From Pardosa pseudoannulata (Eukaryota > Arthropoda > Arachnida > Araneae > Lycosidae), in contig CM063509.1 in NCBI GenBank assembly GCA_032207245.1, positions 457,501 through 521,500 on the forward strand: a stretch of DNA of 64,000 nucleotides, in the 5' to 3' direction. The stretch's first letter is position 1. Each line of letters opens with the position of its first letter. A program made the translations under genes and the position numbers. Of this stretch, positions 22,229-34,002 are shown in pieces. The notes below the pieces were generated by a model. The model was not told the origin of the DNA. It saw nothing but the letters and a program-made list of their open reading frames with translations, and made no database searches.

Positions 22229-25200
22229 TTCCTATACCTATGTAATATCTAGTTCTGATCTTCAATGTATTTGTACTTAATTCTTGAGTTCTAAAATGAT
22301 TCTTATTTGGTGGAATACAAAAAACTTGAAAAAAAACATTTACTTATGAGCAATTTAAATTGTACATGCTTTTTACGCTGCATTGTCGACGTTTCTTAAG
22401 AAGATCACGGCTATCAATTTGCTAATTTTAGAAACTTGCCAAACGATGTAATATTTTTCTTGTAGCCAATTGTAGATTTTTTTAAAGCGTCGGGAAGAAT
22501 CGGTATACCTATTCATTTCGTGTTCATTTGGCAGTTCTTAGAACAATTCCGTAATTTAGGATTAAATCCTTTTTAACCAACGGATTATGGGATTTAAGTG
22601 CAATGTAATAATAAAATAGAAATTAAAGTCAAAGGAATTTTCAGTTCACAGTTTTAGTTAGACAGCTACTGAAAATTTTGGAAGTTTATTTCTATTGGAT
22701 GATTTTGTGTGGAATATTTTTATAACGCTCGGGCCTCGGAGGACTGGCATGCGTCCTCGTGGCTTAAGATAGATATTATGTAGAAACTACCTCGGCACTT
22801 TCTGCAATGACATTAATATGTTATGAAAATAGATGTATTATACAGCCCCGTTTTTGACTTCTTCTTTCCCAACGGTAAATAGCTGTATACAAGATATTTT
22901 TATACAGTCTACTTATTATTCTTATACCACTAAACACAATTTTATATTATTTTAGGCATTATGAATTGAACTGAAGGAAAAAGCTTATTTGTTATTGCGA
23001 TAAAAACAGGAGATAAAAAAAACTACCCTAAATTAAACATAACAAATTTAACGATAAACGGAGAAAACCGTATAAAAATCTTGTCAAATGAATAAAAAAG
23101 GAGCCATATTTGGAAAACGTGTCAACGAGGCATGTATAAAACATCTGTATCATGGTGCTTTAATTCTGTTGAAAAATTAGAGAAATGGTTAAGACTATCG
23201 AAAATTTACATAAAAATTGTAAATTTTACATCCGACGTAAAACTACCAAAATCTAAAAAGTTTTAACATAAAATAATCTATGAAATTTAAATATAGACCA
23301 AAGCTTTTCTTTACAGTGAATCTTGTCTTACAAATTGTAATTTTTGACAGGAAAATGTTGCACATCAGATATGCAGTAGTTCTAACCAAAGAGATAATCC
23401 TAACGTAAGTCATATCAGAACTGTTCTCTTTCCACTGTAGACACCACACTGTGTTAAACGATATCGTTGAGCTTCACTTAAAGGTACACATTACCTTTGA
23501 ATCTATAAAAAAAAATTTCATTTTAAAATCTCTGGACATTTCTGAATTATTTAAAACAAACCCCATTGAATTATTTAAATTAGAGCCTGTGAAACTATAA
23601 AATCTTTGTATTTATTATCATAGCTTGTAAGGAAACTAAAAACTTTAAATACCCCTTAATGGAATTATTCTTTTTTCAATTTAAGTACACTGTAAATAAA
23701 AATCTATTGCACATATTGATTTCAAATTTTTACAGTAAATACATCATATACACACGATGAAACTCTCATTACTTTTTTGTTGTTTATTTATTTCACTTAG
23801 TATTTATAGCATTTGAAATGGAATTTTTAAACATTAATTTATCTTTTCGGAAACTTCAGTTATTCAAAACAAGCTCTCACTTTTAGCTTTATTTAAAAGG
23901 ATTTTGTATTTTATAAACAAAGTAAATTCGGTAAAACTAATTAAATTAAAATGTAGAACAGATACTGGAAATATCATGTATTTAAGATAATAACTAAAAA
24001 ATATATAAGGGGGTAAAAAATTCTTCCTTTTAAAAATGTTTAAAGACGATGTGACACTTAAAAATTTACAGAGTATTTGCAGTAGAGGAAAATATGATAC
24101 GTACAGTTACAAATCTGAAGCTCAACAGGGCCAAAAGAATAAAAATTTTAGCTAATATACTACTTTTAAGTATTAATCACGCAGTTTTACCGGAATGTCA
24201 CTCCAGTAGATCATACACTTTGTAGTAGATTATACATTGATACATCCAAATTTCTCACCTTTTTTCCATTATATAGTTTTTAAGATCACAAGGTACACTG
24301 AATATCAATTTTTAACGATATTTTTATACTGAGAACATATATTATTACATCATATAAGACACAAAAATCTATTTCAAAAAATGTGTGGTTAAAATAAGAG
24401 ACCATTTGTTAAAAATGGAGTTGTAAACAAATAAATACAAATAACTAAGGCAACTGGAACAGTTCAAAATTACTAGCTCGATACAAAAATTGTCAAAATG
24501 GATAATATTTTAAAAAGTTTAAAATAAAAGTGTATCACAAAAAAAGCTGGTTTCAGTGCAGTAAAATAATTGTTATTCGAAAAATATGACTTTTGACAAT
24601 GAAGCGTATACCTTACTTTATTTTTTCAGAACAAAAGATTATTTCATATTTTTGGTAAAATTCTGTCCTTTTGAAGGTCTCTAGTCCACTTAACAGATTT
24701 ATCTGATTGTCCATTGAAGTTTAAATTAAAAAAAAAAAGATAAAACCAATTTCTAACTGAAATTTTAATAACTTTGAGAGAATAAAAATAGAAACTGCTA
24801 AGTGATTAAAATATGATTTTATAAATTTAAGGATTTTACCACAATAAAAATATAACAATTAATGAAAACTTATCTACACTTTCTCAGAATATCAATTTTC
24901 TGTACTGTACATTAACATTTTAGGTATTACACTTGTTTGATATTCAACGATAATATCTTATTTCTAATGTAAAACTATGTTAGTGACTGCCGTTATTGAT
25001 ATCACACATCATATAAACTAAAATTTATTAATAATTAACCTTCTTTGTCTTCTGTGTGATAACCAGGAAGGTATAGACATTTCTCATCCTACGAACTATT
25101 TTTATACTGAAGCAATGTTAGAATACCAAACTTAGGTCGATGGATAAACCGATGTTATGTTTTCTTTCTACATTTTTGGAATCTATTTTCCTTTACCTTG

Positions 25201-25283
25201 CAATTGAATATTTAAAATTCCACTAAAACTAAGCCTAAATTTTATTCACTCACTCATAACTGAAAATTAAATATTGTGTTCTT
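22229..25283. other. AT-rich, no gene seen (left arm)
   Basis: Three kilobases upstream of the 225-bp LTR. No ORF with recognisable motifs, no tRNA-like boxes and no terminal repeats stood out. One short GC-rich island with TCCTCGTGGCTTAAG lies near 22735-22775. The sequence is matched base for base, apart from minor changes, by 54031-57083. Confidence 0.5.
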
Positions 25284-25560
25284 TTTTTAGTTATTGCCAG
25301 TCGAGTGTGTTTTACTCTGACCCATCCGAAGACATACAGCAGCAACTAATGATGACCGTGCAGCAACAGTGATCAATAAATGGCTACCAAGCCACCGCTG
25401 ACCTACGAGAGGCCCGTCATGGTCCGATTTTAATGTGGCCACCCCGGTAAAGAGCAAACTCTACAGAGGTAAGCTCATGACTACCAGGAAGAACGCTAAT
25501 AAAAGATCACTCAGGTACCCCGGGATCGTGAACCCCGTACACAACTAAAGGAGGTGTGCC
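25284..25560 (-). repeat. Ty3-like 3' tail fragment (left arm)
   Basis: GC-richer than its surroundings. On the minus strand it contains ACCTGAGTGATCTTTTA (25516-25500), identical to 7874-7890 in the post-pol tail of the Ty3 element, in the same relative orientation and after similar CAC/CCC-containing sequence. I read it as the eroded tail of a related Ty3 element. Confidence 0.45.
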
Positions 25561-25804
25561 CCTGGGGGCCGAGTCGAGTAAAATTAAACAATATAAAAAT
25601 TAAAAAGTTAACAGTTACATTTATCAGATCCCATTGCAAGCAATATTATCAGTACCAAATTGGCAACAATTTTGAAAAATATCTCCGTCTGCTGCAAAAA
25701 AGAATCTACTTTAACCCAAATAATATAGTGTACTTAAGTTTCTGACCTAGACAGACACTAGTTTGAACTCTTGAACATCTTCAAACATCCTGTATACAAA
25801 CTTC

Positions 25805-25809
<5 letters not shown>

Positions 25810-25858
<49 letters not shown>
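25810..25858. repeat. (TA)n tract at arm divergence point (left arm)
   Basis: About 49 bp of (TA)n sits between sequences matched at both sides in the right arm. There, about 640 bp of minisatellite takes its place (52866-53505). Confidence 0.95.
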
Positions 25859-25860
<2 letters not shown>

Positions 25861-25865
25861 AAATC

Positions 25866-26110
25866 TCAGTGGGCATGTCCTTTACATTCAGCAAATGAAA
25901 AGGACCCTGTGGGGATTACAGACGATTGAATGCGCACAGACAGTACTTGATAGATACCCAATTCCTAGAATTGAAGATTTTCAACTTATTTTACAAAACA
26001 AAGTTATATTTTCAAAAATTGACTTAGTTAAGGCTTATTATCCAATTCCATTTGCAGCAGAAGTTAAGATTGCAATTATTACTCCGTTTGGACTGTTGCA
26101 CAGTTCCGTA
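25866..26110 (+). pseudogene. Ty3/gypsy RT fragment (left arm)
   Basis: A short RT piece with the DYRRLNAQT-type start (frame-broken near 25910-25925), then DRYPIPRIEDF, KVIFSKIDLVKAYYPIP with the first catalytic Asp of the RT palm, and TPFGLL. It ends abruptly into sequence that looks like an LTR end and leader. It covers about 80 residues of a domain that normally needs about 180. Confidence 0.8.
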
Positions 26111-26130
26111 GGAGTATCAGACCAACACCT

Positions 26131-26504
26131 CCCCACATAAAAGTGGTGACCCGGAAGGTGAATTCACTTCAACTTGAGTTATCTGCATTTGAGTTCTCAA
26201 TGTAGCTTGAAACAAGCCTTCAATCATTTAACTTCGACTAGTGGAGTCCGCCTTATATTTTGTGCGAGGTGATGCAGTAGCAGAGTTTATTGTATTGTGA
26301 AGATAATTGAAGCTAACCCCGTTTTAGAATTTGAGTGAGTACATTTTGTGCGTTTTTTCTAGACAGTGTTAATAAGCGCATGATTGCTTTTCCTTCATTC
26401 TTGAGTTGATCATATTTTGTATTCATTCGCATTTATATTATATATTTTATCGTGCATTTTTTATTGTGCATTTTTTTTAATTGAAGTGTTCATGCGATAC
26501 CTAA
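26131..26504 (+). promoter_or_regulatory. Ty3 LTR end, primer site and leader (left arm)
   Basis: CCCCACA (26131-26137) looks like an LTR end. Five bases later GTGGTGACCCGGAAGGTG resembles the TGGTGACCC-type primer sites of arthropod Ty3 elements. About 340 bp of leader follow before the gag ATG. The 5' part of the LTR is not identifiable, because the RT fragment abuts it. Confidence 0.45.
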
Positions 26505-26740
26505 ATGGGTAATTCTGATGACGAAGCGAAAGTTTTGGTCTCGAATGAACCAGTTATGGTGTCTCGTGTTGCTTTTAAAGCACCGCCATTTTGGGATAGT
26601 AATCCCGAGCTTTGGTTCTATCAGGTCGAATCTCAATTTATAATCTCAAATATAACTGTTGACGCGACCAAGTTTCATGCAGTTGTAGCGGCTTTAAATT
26701 CTCAGGTTTTGAGTTGTGTCAAAGACATCGTTAAAAATGA
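26505..26740 (+). pseudogene. Ty3 Gag N-terminus, cut by copia (left arm)
   Basis: An ATG opens a gag with the motif VAFKAPPFWDSNPELWF, then QVESQFIISNI and KFHAVVAALNSQVLSCVKDI, a conserved arthropod Ty3 gag block. After about 79 residues the frame enters the copia LTR (TG at 26741) and ends there. The remainder of gag is not found on the far side of the copia element, implying a deletion at that junction. Confidence 0.85.
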
Positions 26741-27012
26741 TGTTGTTAATACAACGATTCTATTACTGATTCACACTAGCAGAGTGAAGCAGTGAAAATA
26801 ACAAGTTCATGACTTGACAAATAAAATTATTTATTTCGAACTAAAAAATATTTGTAAATATAGGTAACGTAAAAGATATATATTTTAACCATCACTCAGA
26901 GCAGAGCCAGCACCGCGAAAGAAAAACTATCACCAAAAAAAAAAAAAAAAAAAAACATCAGCCAAAACATCGGCTATGCGAGCGAGAGCTCACAAATTCC
27001 CGAGACTAAAAA

Positions 27013-28981
27013 GGATCACAGGATGGATCAGCACAGAACTACCTGGGCCTAGCCCTCTAGTTCTGTGATACATATGAATTTGGGCAAGACACTAATGAAT
27101 TGAATTGGCTATGGCTGGGAGATGAGAATAAGATGAAAGGGCAATGGTTGCTTGAGTTTAGGCGAGAAACGTGACACAAGAAAATGAGAGTAAATGAAAA
27201 TAAATATATGAAAGGTTACACAATTCGAGTACTGATTAGGAGTCAGTAAGACGTTTAAAGCTTATTTGCAGTTTATGGTGACAGATAGGTTAAAGAACAG
27301 TTTTATTTTTATTTTTATTTTTATTTTTATTTATTTTTATTTTTTTTCCATGAGAAAATGAGGAATCAAGGTTAGACTTTCAATCTAGGCAGGGAAAGTA
27401 CTGACCGGATTCAAGAAGGCAATTCTAGTCCAATAGAATTTTGTGAACTAACAGACCAATGGCAATCTTAGGAAGCGGGACCCACCAAAGTGTGGCCTTA
27501 GCAGTCGATGCTGCGGGAGAATTTCTTAAAGTTAGCGAGAGAGGGGGGAAGCAGTCAAGGCAGTGGGGCAGGATCCTGGGAGAACCAATAGAATTTCTTA
27601 GAGGGGGAAGGACGAGCGAATAGAATTTATTCGAAGTCTAAGGCTAAGATGGCCATCGGTCTCTTACGATTACTAGAGTTTGCATAGTCATATTGAGCTA
27701 GTTCGATTAAATGATCAACGTTAAGATTATTATTAAATTTAAGAGCTAATTTTTGGAGGAAATTTTGAAGAGAGGGAAGGTTGATTTCTTTACGAATTTC
27801 CCTATTCCTGAAATACCAGGGAGAATTAGTGATTTGCCGAATAGTAATATTTTGAGCTGCAGAGAGCGATTTAATATGAGAGTCAGCCGCGTATGACCAT
27901 GCAACACTCGCGTAAGTAAGTTGGGGGCGAAGATAAGATTTGTAGATGAGCAGTTTATTATCAGTACTTAATTTACTGTTTCGAGCAATTAAGGGGAAGA
28001 GTAATCTTTTAGCAGCTCGAAACTTGTTTTTAATATTGTTTATGTGGGGGGCCCATGAGAGATTTTTATCAAGGGTAACACCAAGATATTTTACAGAGTT
28101 AGACCAAGCAATACGTGAATTGTCAATATAAATGTTGTAGTTGTTGTATGTGCTAGGGCGTTTAGTGGTGAAGAGTACAGCTTCACATTTATCAGTGTTT
28201 AATTTAATTCTCCATTTTTTCAGCCAACTAACAATTAGGTTCATGTGCTTATTTATGGCAATTACAGCATATTTATAATTTCTATTAGAGGAGAAGATAG
28301 CTGTGTCATCAGCATAGATGGCAATATTAGTGTTAGCTAATTGAGGTATATCGTTGATAAAGATATTAAAAAGGATAGGGCCTAAAACAGAGCCTTGAGG
28401 GACACCACTATGGATATTATAGGAGCTAGAGTAAGAATCGTTAATTTTTACTTGGAAAGTTCTATTATAAAGGTAGGAAATTAAGATATTAATAATATAG
28501 GGGGGAACATTTAAATTAATGATTTTATGAATGAGACCGTCTAACCAGATCTTGTCAAAGGCACGAGCAATATCCAGGAAGAGAGCAGCAATGGATTTTT
28601 TGTTTAATTTTGAAGAGGTTAAGTGTTCAGTAAGCCGATAAACCTGGTGGGGAGCGGATAACTTAGGACGGAAGCCATATTGATAGGGAATAATTATATT
28701 GTTAGCATTAAGGTGATCATTAAGTCTTGAAACTATTATTCTTTCTGTGATTTTACTGAGGGTGCAAAGTAAGCTTATGGGTCGGTAACTATTAGGATCA
28801 GAGTGCCTTTTACCTGGCTTAGGGATGGGGATGATAATAGAATTTTTCCATTTTACAGGAAAGTACTGATATTTAATAATGGCACTGATTAACAGATAAA
28901 TTTTATACAGATACCTAAGAGGGAGGTTTTTAATCATAATATTTGTTATCCTGTCCACACCAGGAGATTTCCTAGAAGGTA
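27013..28981 (-). mobile_element. Jockey-type LINE, 5'-truncated (left arm)
   Basis: The element lies between two copies of GAGACTAAAAA (27002-27012 and 28982-28992), an 11-bp target duplication inside the copia LTR. It starts within the RT domain and has about 600 bp of 3' UTR with an (ATTTT)n run near 27300-27345. Its 3' end lacks a poly(A) tail. Severe 5' truncation is typical of target-primed reverse transcription. Confidence 0.9.
27627..28958 (-). CDS. LINE reverse transcriptase, N-truncated (left arm)
   Basis: 443 codons, open from the element's truncated start; the first codon counted is GTG, in a KSPGVDRIT context, so no natural start remains. Motifs in order: NSYRPISLL (about residue 57), YQYGFRP, LFLDIARAFDKIW with the palm Asp, GVPQGSVLGP (about 185), catalytic YADD (about 215-218), and a C-terminal extension with KYLGVTLDKNLSW typical of the Jockey/CR1 side. 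The endonuclease and ORF1 are missing. The reading frame is otherwise intact. It differs from the right-arm copy at two adjacent residues (Phe-Pro versus Leu-Thr). Confidence 0.88.
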   Translation of the reverse strand: MDRITNIMIKNLPLRYLYKIYLLISAIIKYQYFPVKWKNSIIIPIPKPGKRHSDPNSYRPISLLCTLSKITERIIVSRLNDHLNANNIIIPYQYGFRPKLSAPHQVYRLTEHLTSSKLNKKSIAALFLDIARAFDKIWLDGLIHKIINLNVPPYIINILISYLYNRTFQVKINDSYSSSYNIHSGVPQGSVLGPILFNIFINDIPQLANTNIAIYADDTAIFSSNRNYKYAVIAINKHMNLIVSWLKKWRIKLNTDKCEAVLFTTKRPSTYNNYNIYIDNSRIAWSNSVKYLGVTLDKNLSWAPHINNIKNKFRAAKRLLFPLIARNSKLSTDNKLLIYKSYLRPQLTYASVAWSYAADSHIKSLSAAQNITIRQITNSPWYFRNREIRKEINLPSLQNFLQKLALKFNNNLNVDHLIELAQYDYANSSNRKRPMAILALDFE

Positions 28982-29073
28982 GAGACTAAAAACATCTCGC
29001 CGTCTCCTTTTATACATTCCCGCGGAGGAATACCTTCGCCGGGAGCGGGAGAAAAAAGTAACACGTAACGCTC

Positions 29074-29096
29074 CGTCGATTACGTCATAATCGACG
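29074..29096. promoter_or_regulatory. CRE-centred palindrome in copia U3 (left arm)
   Basis: Nine-base arms CGTCGATTA and TAATCGACG flank a 5-base core, creating TGACGTAA, a CRE/ATF-like site, on the minus strand. It sits about 65 bp upstream of the TATAAAAGG box. Function as an enhancer is inference. Confidence 0.6.
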
Positions 29097-29151
29097 TATG
29101 CGACGTCGGCTGTGAAATAAAGGCAAGAGTAACCGGTAGGGTTTGCTAACA

Positions 29152-29645
29152 ATGCCCCCCCCCCTCTTGTCACTTATTTTACTACACTCAGCTCTGCCCT
29201 GTTTACAATCTTGAATCTTTCAAGTAAACAAGCTATAAACATTGAAAAATTTTTATACATGAGTGTACATAACAGATTTATACATTAGCAAAATTACAAT
29301 CTATTACAAGTAAAAAAATAATGAAAATCACAGTATAGCTATTCTATTCGTTTTATACAAAGTACAAGTAAATTATTCATTCAACACATGCATGGGCCCA
29401 TGACTTACAACATTCACACATCTGATTAAAAGAATCCAAATATACATGTAACATGTCACAACGTAAATGCAGTTGTAATATAAAGTTACAAAAAAAAACA
29501 CGATTGTACTAACTTAACAATTTTTTTTTAAATACATTCAATATAACAAAAAAAAATAAATAAACACTTCAAGTTATAATTTCAATTTATGCTAAAATAT
29601 AGCAAAAATTTTTCAAAATTAAATTTCGCAACGCGAATTTAGACT
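29152..29645 (-). other. Copia 3' non-coding region and polypurine tract (left arm)
   Basis: AT-rich 3' UTR after the RNase H stop. It ends in a purine run (AAGAGGGGGGG on the minus strand, about 29154-29167) directly before TGTTAG of the 3' LTR. No gene. Confidence 0.75.
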
Positions 29646-30653
29646 TTATGTTGAAAATATACAACTTTTGAATTTGTTTAAATCACTTTTAGTTAAAGGC
29701 TTGGTAAATGGGTCAGCTAAGTTATTTTTACTATTAATGTATTTCAATATAAAAACTTCCTTATAATATAGATCTCTAACAAAAAACAATTTGACATCGA
29801 TGTGCTTGCTTCGATGATTTTCAATAGGAGATTTAATAAAGTCCATTGAAGCCATATTGTCTACATATAAAAGGGATTTAAGTTTGTGGTTATTTAATAT
29901 GTTTTTAGAGATACATTCATCTAAAATTCTGTCGTACCACAAAACTTCTTTTACTGTTTCAGTCATAGAAATGAACTCCGCTTCCATCGTAGATAGGCTG
30001 ACACATTTATGTTTAAATGTCCTCCACATTATTGGGGAAGAATCTAATAAAATGAACTGTCCTCCCATTGAAGTACGATCGTCTCGTTTTGCAGCAAAAT
30101 CTGCGTCCGAATAGGCGATTATTTTACCACTATTACACTTTAAGTTTAGTTTTAAATTTTTGGTATAAATAATATAACCTAGAAGTTTAAGCAGACCCGA
30201 CCAATGAAACATTCCGGGATTACTTTGGAATTGGCTGAAGATATTAACTGCGTAAGAGATATCCGGTCTTGTACGATTAGCTAAAAATGCTAAACATCCT
30301 AATAAATTACTATACGGATACTTATGCATTTCGTCAATTTCCTGCTGTGATTTAGGGCTTTGTGACTTTGAGAACACTATACCTTTAGCTATGGGTAAGG
30401 AAGAAATTGGGGGAAGATATTCTTTAAATCTATTACATACATCTTCAATATAGTTAAGTTGATGAATTGAAAGTAAATTAGAGTTTTCTTCAAATTCAAC
30501 CCCTAATAATTTTCTCGTTTTTCCCAATGTCTTTAGGTCAAAATGTTTTTCTAATAATCGTACAACTTCGTGTATACGCTTATTAGTCTTTCCAAATATA
30601 ACAATATCATCTACATAAACCATTAATACAACTTCAGTCCTAAATCTATACAC
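29646..30653 (-). pseudogene. Copia RT second half and RNase H (left arm)
   Basis: 335 open codons. The RT catalytic YVDDI occurs at about residues 13-17. NRTRPDISYAVN and the RNase H YSDADFA follow, then STMEAEF, VDNMAS, and a copia-typical end HIDVKLFFVRD and NLADPFTKPL. The listed start is an in-frame GTG, not a true initiation site; the frame continues upstream past nonsense codons. Identical in protein to the right-arm copy. Confidence 0.88.
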
Positions 30654-31214
30654 GCAGTTACACCATTCAAACTTTTGAAAACCAATATCAATTAGAATTT
30701 TGTTAAGCTCAAATTACCAAACACGTCCGCTCTGGTGAAGTCCGTATAGGGCTTTATCTAGCTTACAATAGTTTTCTTTTCCTTTTATAGTAAAGTCCGA
30801 TGGTTGTGACATATAAATATTCTCAGACAATGGAGCGTACAAATATGCACTCTTAATACCACACTGGAGATGGGACCAACCTTTATGAGAAACTAATAAG
30901 GAAAAGAAAAAGCGTATTACGCTAAAGTTGACTACAGGACTAAAGGTTTCGTCATAAGTTTCGCCTTTAACCTGTTTATACCCTTGTGCAACTAACCTGG
31001 CTTTAAAACGAGCTATTTCTCCCTTTTCGTTACGTTTAATAGTGTATACCTATCTACACCCCAGCGGTTTAGAATTTTCTGGCAGTTTAGTTAAGTGCCA
31101 TACTTTTCTATCGTGCATAACCTTAATTTCGTCTTCCATTGCCCGATACCAGAATTCATGTTGCGACGATTTCATTGCCTGTTTAAAAGTTCTAGGTATC
31201 GTTACATCGGCTAG
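30654..31214 (-). pseudogene. Copia RT first half with nonsense codons (left arm)
   Basis: Same frame as the neighbours on both sides but interrupted by three stops: near 31214-31216, where the linker ends; near 31052, where a Trp is usual; and near 30715, after GRVW. Recognisable motifs between them are KARLVAQGYKQ, YDETFSPV, and ALYGLHQSGR with an altered L/H where copia has KQ. The stops match the right arm exactly. Confidence 0.8.
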
Positions 31215-31925
31215 TCAATCACTCTTAATACTGGTGTGTTCTGAGCTGATATCAGTTAGGTTTGAACTTTGTGCTACACCCTCATACTTATTTGAGCCTT
31301 TAAAACAAAACAAAGGTGGTACGAATTCTATGCCATTTTCCTGGCAGTATTTTTTGACATCGTTTTGGGATCTTAACCTCTGGTTTTTGCCCTGCTCATA
31401 ATAGTAAATATCGGTACGTGATCTGTCAGGTCGTGTCTTAGCTTTTCGTATCCAAGTGACTGTTCGTAATGGCGTCGTTTCTATACTCCCTTCACTTGTT
31501 TCAGCACTTTCCTCTTCAGATGACGATTCCGGTGGTTTATAGTGTGGGTAAATAGTATACTTAGGTTGATCCTCCTCTTTGTATTCACTCTCTGAACTCT
31601 CCCGAGAGTCGTAATCGTCTGGGTCAGAGTAATACACGTTATGCGTTTTACTGTTTTTGGAGCCCAGCACCGCTCCACTGTTGCGATCTTCTTTGAGATT
31701 ATCTTGAAATGAAACGTTAATAGTTTCAATTATTTTATCTTCGTTAGGCAACCACAAACGGTATCCCTTTGTTTTAAATGCGTATCCTACTAGTACCCCC
31801 TTTTTCGCTCTTGCATCAAACTTTGTTCTACTTTGTTTTGGAACACCTATGAATGCAGTTATACCAAACGGTTTTAAATGTCGTACTGAGGGTTTCTGAC
31901 CACTGTACAGTTCAAATGGAGTCAA
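31215..31925 (-). pseudogene. Copia integrase C-terminus and linker (left arm)
   Basis: 236 codons, reached from the integrase frame by a one-base shift at about 31925. It starts with TPFELYSGQKPSVRHLKPFG, continues with KGVLVGYAFKTKGYRLW, a typical copia integrase tail, and then an acidic Ser/Glu-rich linker towards RT. It ends at a UGA that interrupts the polyprotein. Confidence 0.82.
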
Positions 31926-33196
31926 ATTTTGTTCTTATGGCAAATACGATTCCATGTATACGCAAAGTATAAGGCCGCTTCAGGCCAAAAGCTTCGGGCC
32001 AAGCTGCTTTCGTCTAACACCGTACGTATTCCGTTTAGAATTGTCTGGTTGAAGCGCTCTGATATTCCGTTTTGCTCCGGCGAGTAAGTGTTTGTGAATT
32101 CGTGTTTTATGATATTACTTCTGCAAAATTCTTGAAAGTTACTATTGTTAAACTCTGATCCATTATCTGTTCTTATAAATTTAACCTTATTCCCTAAAAA
32201 CCTCTCAGCTCTAGCTATATGCTGCTTAAACACTTTAAAAACATCAGACTTATTCTGTAAGGGATATACAGCTACTTTGCGAGAATATTCATCTATTATA
32301 GACAAGAAATATTTTTCTCCTCTTTTGCCAATATCCTGCTTAGGTCCCCATACATCCATGACAAGCAGTTCTAGTGGACGCTTAGACCTAGTTCTATTTA
32401 GGGATTTGAATGAAACTCGCCTTTGCTTGTTTAATCTGCAAGGCTCACAGGAAAAAATTTTCTCACTAAGTTTGGGAAGGCCCTTTACGGATTGATTTTT
32501 GCTAGTTATTTCTATCAACTCGGGACTAATATGAGCGAACCGTGTATGCCATTTAGCCATTTCATTAGCGTAAGTAGCTGATACCTCGAAATGAACATTT
32601 TTAGGGGGGTTCTCCGATACCGAAGGGTGGACAAAATAAATACCATCTTTTAAAGTTGCATTAAATAATATTCCATTACACTTAAATAATTTGATTTTTC
32701 CTCCGCCACCTTCAAATTTTACACCTTTTATGTCTAATTGAGGACCCAAAAGCAAATTTCTTCTTAATTTTGGGGCAAACATTACATTATCAAGCCTTAA
32801 TATTTGTTGACCAAATTTTAGATTTACAGTACCCTTACCTTTTATAGGATACGCAATACCTTTAACAGCAATTGACATAGTTTCATTAACAGGTTTAAAC
32901 TTTACAAATAAATTTCTATCTTTACAGAAGTGGTGAGAGGCAGCTGTGTCAAAGACCCAGCCCCCCTTTTCTACGTTACTTTTAGAGTAACAAGCTTGAG
33001 TAAAATGAGAAACAGTACCTGTTACTTGAGTGTTACGTGATAGACAGTTTTTTACCTTTAGACTTCCGCGTACCTCTAGGCTTCCGTATAAGTTGTTGCC
33101 GTTCAGGTGATTTGGTTCTAGATGGGGAGACCGTTGAGGAATTCTCAGCTTGCTGATGCCCTTTACCTGAATGTTCAAATCTTTTACATAGTTCAC
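31922..33196 (-). pseudogene. Copia protease and integrase (left arm)
   Basis: The frame holds the aspartic protease site VFDTAASHHFC (about residue 81), the GAG-preintegrase segment with KWHTRFAHIS and CEPC zinc ligands, then the integrase DDE: VMDVWGP, RTDNGSEF, and the Glu in NGISERFNQ. It overlaps the gag frame by 164 bp in another phase and has no ATG of its own (first codon GTG). It ends at a UGA created by a frameshift at 31922. It differs from the right copy at four residues. Confidence 0.88.
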
Positions 33197-33842
33197 ATCT
33201 TGTCGTTTTGTACCAATATTGAATTTCGGGACTCCAGCTGTCAGATCTATCCAGATTTCGAAGTTGAATTCTCGACTCCTCGGCTATAAGTTCTTGTACT
33301 ATATTCTTGTAGGTGAACTTATCCTTCCACCTTAACATGCTTTGCACTATCGTATCGAACTCATCTGGCAAATATCGTATTAGCTGAAAGCATAAATATA
33401 TTTCGGGAATTTCTTGGTTAATGTCCTTGAGCTGTTCACTAATTCTTCTAATTTTCGCTGCAAAGAGGTCTATGCTTTCATTGGCTTTCATCCGGCACGC
33501 TAGTAACTCCGAGAATAGTTGCATATGACGGGCTCGGTTATCTGGTTGGTAGTGGTCCTTGAGTGTCTTCCATGCATCAACTGCAGTATCACACGTTTCG
33601 ATTATAGACTTGAACTCCGGATGCATGTTCAAATAAATCAGTGATAACGCCACACGTGCCCTTGAACTGAAGTCCTTTACATCTTTGGCAGTTATCCCCT
33701 TCTCGTCGATAACAGGGACTTTCTCTTCTTCTGTTACTATACTCCAGCAGTCACGTTCTATTAAAAGATACTTCATGTCTCTTGACCAACTAACATAGTT
33801 CGTTGTATCTAATTTTTCGATAGCCTGTTGAACTACCGCCAT
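33033..33842 (-). CDS. Copia Gag (left arm)
   Basis: 269 codons from an ATG about 140 bp past the primer site. The N-terminus has the copia gag signature LDTTNYVSWSRDMKYLL. The middle contains AWKTLKDHYQPDN and LRYLP-like helices of the UBN2 type. At the C-terminus only CELCK remains of the CCHC knuckle; the His and last Cys spacing is lost. A Lys/Arg-rich tail follows. The frame runs on past the point where pol begins in another phase, so either a frameshift event or a fixed indel separates gag from pol. One residue differs from the right arm. Confidence 0.88.
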   Translation of the reverse strand: MAVVQQAIEKLDTTNYVSWSRDMKYLLIERDCWSIVTEEEKVPVIDEKGITAKDVKDFSSRARVALSLIYLNMHPEFKSIIETCDTAVDAWKTLKDHYQPDNRARHMQLFSELLACRMKANESIDLFAAKIRRISEQLKDINQEIPEIYLCFQLIRYLPDEFDTIVQSMLRWKDKFTYKNIVQELIAEESRIQLRNLDRSDSWSPEIQYWYKTTRCELCKRFEHSGKGHQQAENSSTVSPSRTKSPERQQLIRKPRGTRKSKGKKLSIT

Positions 33843-33983
33843 CTTATCCGGGCAGAATAAACTTCAAAATACTTAAAAATTTCACTTGACAAATACGGCC
33901 CCCCTTCTTAAAAACTCTTTGTACTAGGGCCGTGGTTAAATAACACTGCTTCTTCTATATGGGCAGACAACGAAAGCTTAATA

Positions 33984-33998
33984 CTGGGCCCATAACCC
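33984..33998 (-). promoter_or_regulatory. Copia primer-binding site, internal tRNA-iMet (left arm)
   Basis: On the minus strand GGGTTATGGGCCCAG is complementary to the anticodon-arm region of initiator tRNA-Met, the fragment that Drosophila copia uses as primer. It lies four bases after the 5' LTR end. Confidence 0.85.
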
Positions 33999-34002
33999 TT
34001 GA

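Larger units (their letters stand above)
26741..29151 (-). repeat. Copia 3' LTR split by LINE (left arm)
   Basis: The LTR runs on the minus strand from TGTTAGC (29151) to AACAACA (26741). It is about 431 bp once the 1969-bp LINE and its duplicated 11-bp target are removed. U3 carries TATAAAAGG and a CRE-centred palindrome (29074-29096). The Ty3 gag frame abuts it at 26740. Confidence 0.9.
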